Positions 34,986 to 44,862 of a stretch of DNA of 64,000 nt are shown here, one piece after another. Every line of letters starts with the position of its first letter. Positions within the stretch are counted from its first letter, which is position 1. Position numbers and translations under genes: made by a program. Source of the stretch: Epiperipatus broadwayi. Lineage: Eukaryota; Onychophora; Udeonychophora; Euonychophora; Peripatidae. The notes below the pieces were generated by a model. That model searched no databases, was not told the DNA's origin, and saw only the letters and a list, made by a program, of their open reading frames with translations. The stretch is from the NCBI GenBank assembly GCA_028023455.1, contig JAQFVV010012395.1, positions 8,546,498-8,610,497 on the forward strand, read 5' to 3'.

Positions 34986-36271
34986 AACCCTTCTATTGCT
35001 CTTTTTAATAAATATTATCAAATTATTTTTCAAGCAGTGACACATTGCATTTACCATCTCACTTTAATAAATTTGCTTCATTTGTTCTCATACCTTATTC
35101 ACTTATTGCCAGTTTTTATTATGAATATTGCCTTGCCTTGCTTGTTAGAGTTTTATTTAAATTTAGTATTTATGAATGTAAAGATTCTAGATTCAATTCT
35201 TATGCTAGCACTGTCACTGCACACGAAGAAGAGAGAAGAATAATACTCAGAATATTTTGTAGTATTTGAACCGGTGTGCTATTACTAATAGTTGAAAATA
35301 TTTGAAAAAGGTAAATGAAGTTTAAATATTTTTAGGATATTTAACAATTAATTCTAAATGATAGAAATAGTCCAACATATAATTATAAAAAGAGATATAT
35401 TTTTGTGAGAGCAAGAAATATTAACCTGCTTTAATTTTTAAGTTATCAAGCCAAATTATTGTTTTATAAACATTACAATTAATTAAAAAAGAGTAATAAT
35501 TTATTTTGGTTTTGTTTCAATATAATTGCATACTGGAGCATTAGGTATTTGGATAGTCTCACTACATGTGTAAGAAGGACATTTGTGCAAGATAAGTTTT
35601 AATGCCCCCCCCCCCATCCCATTCTATGAAATATAATTTGTAAATTAAAAGACTTTTTTTTTCAGTACTTTCACAAAAACAACTTGAAATATATAGCTTT
35701 AGTCATTTAACATGTTCAGTAAATACCTTACGTGTTTTATTTATTTATTTCTATAAAATAAATCCAGAGAATAAAACACATGCTAAAATAAAACAAATTA
35801 ATGTTTAAAAAGTAATCTTTGAAACAATAATTGAATAATACCTTAAAACAAAAATATGTATTTAGTAAATTTGAAATTTTTAATTGTTTCTTTCAAAAGT
35901 TTTCATATTATTTTGTGGATAATCCTGTGAAAATGCTAGTACAGACAGAAAATATTTGCATATTAAACAACTTTTTTAATTTATCATATTTAAAAAATAC
36001 CACCATCAAACATACCCATGAAATATTGCACTGACCCCCTCCCAGTCTTGGCTTGTCTCTGATAATATATAAGTAATTAAATAATATATAAGTTAATTAC
36101 CTGGTTAATAAAAATTTTATGTATATCCAGAATATGATTTTTTGGATTGCTTCACTTCTGATCTCCATCCTGCATAGCAAGGAGCAAAAACAATTCCACT
36201 TTAAATCACCTTTAGCCAGCAGGTCAGTAATTAATTGAAAGTAGTCCTTGTTTGTTTGAAAACCTATTGAA
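34986..36271. other. Intron sequence, no gene
   Basis: The hydrophobic frames at 34920-35243 (+) have no domain. An 11-C tract lies at 35605-35615, followed by CATCCCATTCTATG. Nothing else noted. Confidence 0.5.
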
Positions 36272-36471
36272 AATCTCTCATGCATAAACTTATTCACATT
36301 TTCTATTATGACAATTATATTCCCTCAATAATAAAGTGTTTACACTATTATTTGACTGTTATTCCATTAGTAATCTCTCATGCATAAACTTATTCACATT
36401 TTCTATTATGACAATTATATTCCCTCAATAATAAAATGTTTACACTATTATTTGATTGTTAATGTGGTGTT
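36272..36471 (+). repeat. Exact-period 100 bp tandem duplication
   Basis: AATCTCTCATGCATAAAC starts at 36272 and again at 36372. The two copies differ at only a few bases (AAAGTG versus AAAATG; GACTG versus GATTG), implying a recent duplication. A third, diverged AATAATAAAATATTTACAC block lies at about 36741. Confidence 0.85.
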
Positions 36472-37179
36472 ATTCCACTATTAAAAACTATAATTTATTA
36501 TATAGTTTGATATTTAAAATTTTATATTTCCATTGTTTATTGTCATATAACTTTTATATTTTATTATAACCACCAAGATAATTCAATTTTAAATAACATG
36601 GCTGATAAAACTTTTACATTTCATTAGCACTTTCTTGTTAAAAAAGTTATTTATTTTAAAAATCCATTTGTTATTTTTCATTCACACAAAACTTGTTTAT
36701 GCTTTCTATTAACAAAAATAGTTTCACTTGTTTTTGTTCAATAATAAAATATTTACACTATTATATTATTATTTTTTAATGATTATTAATAACTTAGTTG
36801 CATAATATATACTGTACTTTATTATATAGTTTGACAATTAGGAGTTTAGCTAGGAAAAAAAAATTAAATTTATTCAATACACCTTTAGAAGCCATTAAAC
36901 ACTGCACTTTATTTTATTTATTCATATATTATGTTGGATATCTAAAAACACCTTTTTTGTTCCACTAAATACATTTTTAAAACTATGTACAATTGTGTAG
37001 GGATTTCAATATAATAAAAGAATTCCATTAAATAATATCGTTTTCATGAAATTTGTTAAAAATTAAATATTTTGTGGTGAAAATAAAATCTATTTAATAA
37101 ATATGCAAAAATGATAATACAACATAATAAATAAAAAAAGAGAGAAAAAAATATTTTGTTAATGAAAAAATTTTGCACA

Positions 37180-37250
37180 AGCCACTTACCAGAATTGATC
37201 CTTGTGTCTCACATGCCACATATAGTTACTCCACCACTAGGCTAAGCTGT
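37180..37250 (-). repeat. tRNA-derived SINE head or tRNA pseudogene
   Basis: On the - strand, TAGCCTAGTGG matches a pol III A box and GGATCAATTCT resembles a B box (GGTTCGANTCC), about 32 nt apart as in tRNA genes. The stems are too poor for a functional tRNA. Confidence 0.45.
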
Positions 37251-37430
37251 CTAATACAGATGAACTCTGCAAAACATTATTGATAAACATAATTTTCTCA
37301 CATGCAAAATTACTGCAATTATGAGATATTTTTAAAATAAATTTAATTTTGAATGAATTATTAATAATAATGTGTTACTTTTTATAAAAATTAGGATATT
37401 TAAATAAAGGTGTTTGGGCAATCTAAACAT

Positions 37431-37870
37431 TTTCATTTCCATATAGATTTTAATATTTATAGTTACCAAAAGGCATCAGCCTGTTCAGTTTTGTGCAATG
37501 GTAAAGTATAAATGAGGTATATTTTGAGGCTCAAGTATTAGTCATAACAAGTCTAAGTAAACAAGTATTCCTCTTATATTTAAATAAAAAATATAATCAG
37601 ATTGTGTTTACAAAAATAAAGTGATTCAGAAATGTAAACATTTATATATAAGTTTTATTAATTATCATGACAGAATGATATCAGCCTGTTCAGTTTAACA
37701 TAATGATAAGAGTTTATATATAGTATACTTCAAGCATTGAAATTTGAGACTCAAGCAATTGTCACAATAAGTAAAATAGAATTTCTCTCATATTTAAATA
37801 AAACATATTTGCAGGATATATTTTTAACAATGAAATGATTTGTAAGTTTTCATTTACATATAAATTTTAT
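37431..37870 (+). repeat. Diverged tandem duplication, about 205 bp units
   Basis: ATCAGCCTGTTCAG occurs at 37475 and 37680. Flanking blocks (CTCTTATATTTAAATAAAA versus CTCTCATATTTAAATAAAA; ATATAAGTTTTATTA versus ATATAAATTTTATTA) repeat in the same order. A third partial unit ends near 37890. Confidence 0.7.
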
Positions 37871-38837
37871 TACTTATCTTAGAATCTTGGTGCCCCTGTG
37901 ATAAAGTGCCTTTGTACCCCACACAACCTGCACACCTGCATGTAGTGGCCATGTGTTTGGAGTTCTGATTTTGAAAAAAGGAATATTGCTCTTATATATT
38001 TTGGTTCATTTTTATTTTTAGTGAATGTAGAAATAAACAGTTATTTTCATGATTATTTATGTATTGTATCTTTTTATATTTTTGTTTCTTCATCTGACAA
38101 TAATGCATTTGAATTAACTTAGTTTGATTGTCATGAATACAGATATTTTGATAGTGCTTTAGTTGAAATTTTAATAAAATGAAAGCTCTAATCTATGGCT
38201 CCAACCAGAAATGCTGACCATTGATGTTCTTTCATATATACAATTAAATATAAATATTTATTGGCTGAAAATGATAAATTATTGGTGAATTTACATTCAA
38301 AAAATATAAATGGTTTAAACCATTGACCAATATACCTATAGCATTTGCAATTGTAGTTTTTTCCCTTGTTGTTTATATACATATTATTGGATGTGAAATC
38401 GTATAAATGCAGTAACCAAGAAATTATTTTTTATAATTGACTCTAAGATGTCATCAACAATGGGAATAATAAATTCCGATATGCTGTTACTTCATATAAA
38501 TTACAACAAAAATAAATCATATAAACTGATATAAATATATATTAATCATACATAAAAAGCTGTTTTCAGCATATGGTTTAGTGCCCTTTTCAAATATTAA
38601 TAATCTATTATTATGTTAACGAATTATTACCTATACAACATCTAGTGTTCCATAATAGGAATTCAAAACAACAAAGATAACAATTATAAAACATTAGTGA
38701 ATTAGAACAATACGTTCATATAGAAATTCAATACAACTTTAAAATATGACCATTTAATGAAACAATATACAACACAATATCATACCATTTCCAACCTTCT
38801 TATGCACTTAACAATACTATTTTTACACCAAAACTTT

Positions 38838-38871
38838 AATCTGTATTTGACTGATCTACAATCATCATCAG
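38838..38871 (-). ncRNA. Hammerhead-like remnant in the PLE tail
   Basis: On the - strand: CTGATGA (core intact), an extra T, a 5 bp stem II GATTG/CAGTC with loop TAGAT, then AAATAC where GAAA is expected. The loss of G12 would inactivate it. The sister PLE copy has the same motif at 45413-45440 (CTGATGA, GATT/AGTC, AAAAC), so it is an ancestral family feature. Confidence 0.4.
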
Positions 38872-39104
38872 AGCTGCAATATCTAAATATATAATCATAA
38901 AATTAATACATTATATTTATATACATACTTACTTGACCATTATAAATAATCATTTTCCATTTTATTATTCTACTCTTAATTAATTTTATTTTCTTATTTA
39001 TAGTATTTTATTATTAAATTATTCTAAATCAATTTTATTATAATTTTAAAACTTTAATCTTTAAATTCTATTATTTAATCTATCATTTTATTATTAACTT
39101 TTTA

Positions 39105-39520
39105 ATTTCAAATTTCTTTCACCATTAATAAATATGTAAGAGTTAATACACTTGAAGCATATAGTGAAATTAAAATTCTTTAGTTGAAATAATTATTTCT
39201 CACAGCTAAGCACTTTCAGAGATTCCTTCTTCATATTTATAGCCTTCAACTATAATAATTTTTGCAAATCTATGCAAGTTCATTCATATAGTCCATCTTT
39301 TTGAAATAGAAAAGCATGTATCTTTTCTGTTTATTGCATTTATATCTCTTGCTATAAACCATGCCTCCTTAATTTTCCTCTTGATATTATTCTTTTCAGT
39401 AGAAATTATTGTAGCATTTGCAGGTTCAAATTCATGATTAGTCACCTTCTGGTGGTCCATGAACTTTAAGCTACCTTGATTTCTGCTAAACACTCTTTTG
39501 TACAAATATTTGTGTTGAGC
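39105..39520 (-). pseudogene. Nested second PLE endonuclease fragment
   Basis: Absent from the equivalent place in the sister copy (about 45110-45130), so it is a later insertion. On the - strand it encodes the end of a PLE nuclease: FMDHQKVTNHEFEP, TIISTEKNNIKRKIKEAWFI and INRKDTCFSISKRW, matching the conserved kRkIkEa.fI...iN pattern. It is 5'-truncated and from a different PLE lineage than the host copy. Confidence 0.65.
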
Positions 39521-39885
39521 AATGAGATATATTTTTTTAATTACTTCTAGACGTTCTTTATTTTTATTATTTATTTAACTATTAACTGTTTTACATTATA
39601 AATTATCTTTTTTTATTACATTACTAAATACATCTTTATAATCCTATTTCCAAAAACCAACTGACAAATTTTCAAAAATTCTTATACTTTCTTAATACCT
39701 TCCTCTATCATCATTTCTTCAATTTTATTTTTTAAACCTTTTTATATTCAAATTATTAATAATAATAATAACTATAATTATTCATAAAATTATTGTCTGT
39801 ACCCCAAAATCTCTATTAATATTTGGTTTTATTTTTGTAAGTAATTTTGTCTCTTTAATTTTCCTTTCCTTTCTATTACTTGTAT

Positions 39886-40527
39886 TGGTTTGGCTTGGTT
39901 TACAGGTTTAGTTTCAAACCAATAGACAAATGATGATAAATTACTCAACAATTAATATGTATAATTTATTAGTGCAAAACATATACATGCATGTTAGATA
40001 ATCAAATATATGAATATGGTTTATACAAGTTAATGCTGAGATAGTCATGCCAAGTCATGAAATTTACTTCCAGCTATGTAAGTAGCCTGCTTTGTAAGCT
40101 CAAGTAACACTGTTCTGGCTCTAGTGGACAGCTTGCTTCGAGTTTCCTGTAATCAGATTCTTTCAGCTGCACTTAGACAGTTTGCCTTGAATCAGTTGCA
40201 GATGTAGCAGTTTTCAGTCCTTATGTGGACTTGCCTCACTGCATGGATGTCATAATAATGACTAGAGAAAATAACTTTGCTGATAGCAGAGGGTTTATTG
40301 GAGAGCATGTTCAGTTATTCAGGTTGACAAGTAATTCCTCTTTCTGCCTTGCTTCCACAAACTATTTAATGGCAGATTCCCTACATTACTGGAAACATCC
40401 AGATTATGTGGGCAAACCCCATGGAAGGATTTATCTTCATTGGATAGTGACCAGATGCTAGATGATCAGGAAAATAATCTGGAATATCTACTTCCCCTGG
40501 TTATAATTATTGCTGGAGGACATATCA
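39886..40527 (-). repeat. 3' LTR (relative to the - strand element)
   Basis: About 640 bp, aligned along its length with 42712-43309 (for example TTTATACAAGTTAATGCTGAG, CAGCTGCACTTAGACAG and TGCATGGATGTCAT). Divergence between the two LTRs is clearly more than a few percent, so the insertion is old. Confidence 0.85.
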
Positions 40528-40859
40528 TCAAGATGCAGTGGACTGTGTATTATCTGCTTTGTTGGTAGCTTCTGTTCATCACTATCCTTGGTTTCTTCTT
40601 CACTTGATAAATTTGTTCCTGGATGTTTGCTGCCAGCTTGACTTTAATGTTCACCTTTCCTGCTTGATGTACTTGTCCCAGGTTGGTTACTGCTTTTGTT
40701 AGTCTCTGTTGTGTGGTTGAGTCTTATCTGGTTTAGATGGTGATGATGATGATGATCATCTTTTGTTGAGAGAATGATAGTATAGAGACATTTAGTTGAG
40801 TCACCACTGCTGATATCCATTTTGTGGACTTGTAGAACATACAAAACATAGTACTTGTG

Positions 40860-41935
40860 GACCTATTTGAAGTTTTATTTGATTTTTCTCTTCTTGTTCC
40901 AGTTTGGCATTAGTTTTTTGTTGACTTCAGAGTAATCAGATTTTACCTTTGATAGTGTTGTGATCTGGTTCACTTTTGTCACTTTGAACCCTAAAAAACT
41001 GAACCAGTCACAGCCTATTAAATCACTATGGTTAGCTAATGCCACTACAAGTGTTATGTATATAGTTTTGAAAATGCATAGTAATGTTTCCTGTTGTTTG
41101 ACCCATTAGTTTGATTTTATTCCTTTGATAGTCTGATATTGACCTATTGTTAAGGTGCATTTTATATTTATTCTTTTTATTAATGATTTCCCTGGTCTTT
41201 CTTGAAACAATAGACACTGCTGACCCTGTGTCAAGTTCCATCATAACTATCATGCCATTATCTATAACAGTATGTATAAATCCAGAATGATTGTCTTTGT
41301 TATGATTTATGAAGACAAATTGTTTAGATCTCTTACAATTATCGTAACTGTTTTTTGGAATAGGTTTTTCCATTCTCATATTGGCCATTTGTCTTTTCAA
41401 TTTTTGTCATGCTGCCTTTATATGTCTGTCTTGTTTGCAAAACATGCATGTTGCATCATGGTATGGATATTCTGTATGCCTGTTCATTTGTTTATTGCAT
41501 CTATAGCAAAGCCTTGGTCTTTTGATGTTGATTTCTCTGAGCTGACTGAGTATTTGGCTGATCCAGTATTATGCTCAATTTTTTGCACCTCATGCTTAGT
41601 AATTCTTTTTAATGGGATTGTCTCTGCTAGTACTGCCTCAACTACTGCTGTCTCAAAATATTGATCTGGAGTCATCAACATTTTCAGCTCAAATTGTGAT
41701 CATTTATGTCACAAATAAAATGATCATGAAGTGCTTCAATCATGAAATCTTTGAAATCAAAACTAATATTCAGATTCTTGTTGCAAATTCTCTATCTGTT
41801 TCCCCCCTGTTCTTGTATGCTGAGATTAAAATGCTATCTTTGTATTATTATCAAGGGTTTAGAGAAAAATACCCTGTGAGAATTATCAACACTCTGTCAG
41901 AATCCAGCTCAGCTGGGGTTATAGCCATAGATTGA
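40860..41935 (-). pseudogene. Gag C-terminus and aspartic protease of the LTR element
   Basis: Read on the - strand from about 41935 down. First come capsid-like fragments (EALHDHFICDINDH, MLMTPDQYFETAVVEAVLAE). Then a damaged Mag-type double zinc knuckle (CYRCNKQMNRH, DATCMFCKQDRHIKAA) with several Cys replaced and one stop. Then the protease, with active site MELDTGSAVSIVS (DTG intact), and its C-terminal part DLIGCDWFSFLGF (usual IGRDWL). The intact open part is 41032-41400. A frameshift after NTCSGIS separates the last piece. Gag would form the particle and the protease would process it. Normal pol would follow, but only about 330 bp remain before the LTR. Confidence 0.8.
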
Positions 41936-42525
41936 GACTTGAGTATATTATATGTCTGCAGACCTATAATGGTCATTAGTGTGGCTAACTTTACCTCAGG
42001 TTTTTTTAATCTGGTTAGCCTGTAAATAAAATATCAGCACTCTTATAATTTGACCAGCTCTCAGGTTGAGCCAGTCAAAAGTTTCTATAGAGCCAATTTC
42101 ATTAACCATATTTATTTATTTATGCAAGATACCACTTGTAATTATTTTTGCATACTCTTTGTAGTTGTTTAAAAATGGGTTTTTATTTTTTCAGAGTTAC
42201 TACTCTAAATTTTTACACTACTGATTGTAGTTCTTCAAAATCGATTTTTATTTTTTCAGTGTTACCACTCTTAATTTTTTATATTACAACTATGTTGTTG
42301 TAACTAACTCATGAAGCTTTTAAACCACTAGGTTGAGCTTTTGTCATTGTGAGTAAAACTCTCATGATTGGCATAGCTTCAAATTAACATGCCTTTATGT
42401 TTGCAGTCAATTTTTTTTTCAAAACTGTTTAAGTAATTTTAATAATCACCAGATTACGGAGAAGTTTACACAATGTATGTACTCGCGTATTTACTTTTAT
42501 ATGTTTAACTATAATTTTTCCCACC

Positions 42526-42711
42526 ATGAAAGAAAAATTCCACTCATGTTTAACTTTGCGAGATCTGTTGAAACTTGCATATTTTATATTATTAATTTTT
42601 TCAGCCATGAGGGAAAAATTTTTCAAATGTCTGGCTGTGCCAGATCAGTCTATAATTTTGCCAGCTGTGAGAAAAAAATTCTCTGTAAGTCTGACTATGC
42701 CAGATTTGTTG
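42526..42711 (-). repeat. Leader repeats next to the 5' LTR
   Basis: Three variants of CCATGAGGGAAAAATTT, each followed by T(C/T)TG-type and GCCAGAT(C/T)-like blocks, start near 42524, 42604 and 42661. This is the untranslated leader between LTR and gag. No clear primer-binding site was recognised. Confidence 0.45.
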
Positions 42712-43309
42712 TGTTTGGCTTGGCTTACAGGTTTGGTTTCAAACCAACAGACAAATGATGACAAACATGCATGTTAGCTAATCAAATATATGAACATGGT
42801 TTATACAAGTTAATGCTGAGATTGTCATATCAAGTCATGAAGTTTCACTTCCAGCTATGTAAGTAGCCTGCCTTGTGAGCTTAACTAAGACTGTTATGGA
42901 TGTACTGGACAGCTTGCCTCTAGTCAGGTCTAGTTCAAACTCTTCCAGCTGCACTTAGACAGCTTGCCTTGAGTCAGTTGTGGACATAACAATTTTCAGT
43001 TCTTATGTGGGCTTGCCTTACTGCATGGATGTCATGGTAATTACTTGAGAAAATACCTTTGCTGATGGCAGAGGGTTTATTGAAAAGCACGTTCAGTCAC
43101 TCAGGTTGACAGAAGTAATTGCTCTCTCTGCCTTGCCTCCAAAATGGTTGACTATTTAATGGAAAATCCCCTACCTTACTGAAAACACTCAGATTGTGTG
43201 CATGAACCTCTTCAAAGAATTTATTATCCCCATTGGATAGTGATGGTGCCAGATGATCAGGCAAACAATCTGGAATAATCCACTTCTAAATGCAAGGTCA
43301 GATATGACA
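42712..43309 (-). repeat. 5' LTR (relative to the - strand element)
   Basis: About 600 bp, paired with 39886-40527. Begins TG and ends CA on the + strand, the CA just before the ACTTGTAT target duplication. Confidence 0.85.
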
Positions 43310-43317
43310 ACTTGTAT

Positions 43318-44175
43318 AATTAATCATTTTTATACTATTCTTCTCAATTCTATGACCTGTTTCTAATGAATGCAAATAAATAGATGATTTCTTATCATAC
43401 TTATCCTGAATTAGTCTTGCATAAATTGAATTTTTTGTGTCATCTACATAATTAATTTTTATCTTTTTATTTTTACATGATTTACATTCAATTTTATATG
43501 CATCATTTATGCCTTTTCTACTTTTTTTTACATATTTATTATCCAATATATTAAGTATATATTTTGTTTTTTTATTTATCTTAAATTTTATAAATTATCA
43601 AACTTTTTAATAATTTTAATAATTATTTTATTCATCCTTTTTACAATACTATTATTATAAGTTTTAAAATCATATATTTATTCTTATATATTTCATCTTT
43701 TCTACATACTATTTCTTTACTTTTAATAAATTTTCCCTCTGATTTCCTTATATTTTCATCTATAATTTTCTCTGGATATTCATTATCTTTAAACTCATTA
43801 AGTATCAATTCTACCTGCTTATTATAATCATCATGTGAACAATAATTCCTAGCTCTATATATTCTTAAATTTATACTACTTATTTTATATCTATATTTGA
43901 ATTCCAATTACTTATATTACTATCCATATTAGATTTTTTTTATATATAGATGTTTCTATCTTTCACTTACCATTTCTATATGACTTCTTTAACAAAATAT
44001 CTAAATATCATAATTTATTATCATTTTTTTTCTATTGTAAATTTTATATTTTTATCTAACTTTGAAGATACACATCTATTTGTCTTTGACTCTTGTTAAA
44101 AATCAATAAATAATCATCAACATATCTTTTCATAAAAATTGGACCATTACTATTATTAATCATTAAATCTTCCAT
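43318..44175 (-). pseudogene. Penelope-like element RT palm and GIY-YIG part, - strand
   Basis: Reading the - strand from about 44170: GPIFMKRYVDDYLLIF holds the RT catalytic box (YVDD, PLE form RxVDD). Then YLDILLKKSYRNGK and SIYKK (FLDv and YrK motifs); then INLRIYRARNYCS with KQVELILNEFKDNEYPEKII (RA...kef..N.yP); then the nuclease AYKIECKSCKNKK, INYVDDTKNSIYARLIQ and KKSSIYLHSLETGH. The CxxC pair is present but the YIG of the nuclease has decayed to INYVDD. Several stops occur near 44050-43920. The copy begins abruptly at about 44170, inside the RT, and continues beyond the inserted LTR element at 39885. Confidence 0.8.
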
Positions 44176-44179
44176 ATAT

Positions 44180-44862
44180 ATATACAATATGTAGTATGAA
44201 TTCAAGTATATGTAGAACTAGGAATTATTACTCAGATAAAGAAGATTATAGTAAACAGGTAGAATTAATAATGACAGAGTTTAAAGATAATAAATATCCA
44301 GAGAAAATTATAGAAGAAAGTATAAGAAAATCAGAAGAAAAATGTAATTAAAATAAAGAGATAGTATGTAGAAAAGATGAAATAGATAAGAATGAATATA
44401 TGGTTATTAGCACTCATAATAATAGTATTGTAAAAAGGACAAATAAAATAATTATTAAAATTAATAAAAAGTTTAATAATGCAATAAAATTTAAGATAGT
44501 AAATAAAAGAAGAAAAAATATACTTAATATATTGAATAATAAATATGTAAGAAAAGTAGAAAAAGGGCTAAATGGTGCATATAAAATTGAATGTAAATCT
44601 TTGTAATAGTAAAAATATAAATATTAATTATGTAGATGCCACAACAAATTCAATTTATACAAGATTAATTCAATATAAGTATGATAAGAAATCACCTATT
44701 TATTTGCATTCATTAGAAACAGGTCATACATTTGAGAAGGATAGTATAAAAATGATTAATTATACATGTAATAGAAGGAAAAGGAAAATTAAAGAGGCAA
44801 TATTGATTAAAAATATAAAACCAAATCTTAATAGGGATTTTGGGGTAAAGACAATTTTATGA
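44180..44862 (+). pseudogene. Penelope-like element, inverted sister copy, + strand
   Basis: An inverted counterpart of 43318-43920. It encodes RTRNYYS, KQVELIMTEFKDNKYPEKII, CRKDEI and NKYVRKVEKGLNGAYKIEC, then after a frameshift NYVDATTNSIYTRLIQ, KKSPIYLHSLETGH, and the nuclease end RRKRKIKEAILIKNIKPNLN. The last segment is the conserved kRkIkEaxxI...N motif. One TAA interrupts the first part (after EKCN). It and the - strand copy are head to head across about 44050-44180. Confidence 0.78.

Larger units (their letters stand above)
38530..39885 (-). mobile_element. 3' part of an interrupted Penelope-like element, - strand
   Basis: This stretch is an inverted, diverged copy of about 44790-45510 plus 46690-46930. 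Matches in order include the endonuclease tail (AACCAAATATTAATAGAGATT versus AACCAAATCTTAATAGGGATT), the TTAATAGTTAAATA region, AAAACTTTAATC/GATTAAAGTTTT, TTTTGGTGTAAAAATAGTAT, and TTTGAAAAGGGCACTAAA. Reading the - strand, it continues the PLE coding part that ends at 43310-43317; the LTR element at 39886-43309 splits the two. It contains a nested fragment (39105-39520) and a hammerhead-like motif (38838-38871). Confidence 0.7.
39886..43309 (-). mobile_element. Gag-protease LTR retrotransposon inserted in a PLE
   Basis: 3.4 kb element with direct LTRs (39886-40527 and 42712-43309) and 2.2 kb of interior. The flanking sequence ACTTGTAT appears on both sides (39878-39885 and 43310-43317), and the interrupted PLE reads through when the element is removed, which fixes both ends. 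The interior encodes capsid-like remnants, zinc-knuckle cysteines and an aspartic protease on the - strand, but no RT, RNase H or integrase. The order and motifs are Ty3/gypsy-like (Mag or CsRn1 type). It is non-autonomous or internally deleted. Confidence 0.85.

Noticed and set aside
34920-35243. Hydrophobic 107-residue + strand frame
   Set aside because: Partly antisense to the LINE fragment and composition-driven.
36272-36471. Direct repeat as a CRISPR array
   Set aside because: Two 100 bp copies without spacers in a eukaryotic intron.
37180-37250. Functional tRNA gene
   Set aside because: Only the A and B boxes are recognisable; acceptor and anticodon stems do not pair.
40225-40461. 78-residue + strand frame
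   Set aside because: Lies wholly within an LTR and is not conserved as a frame in the partner LTR.
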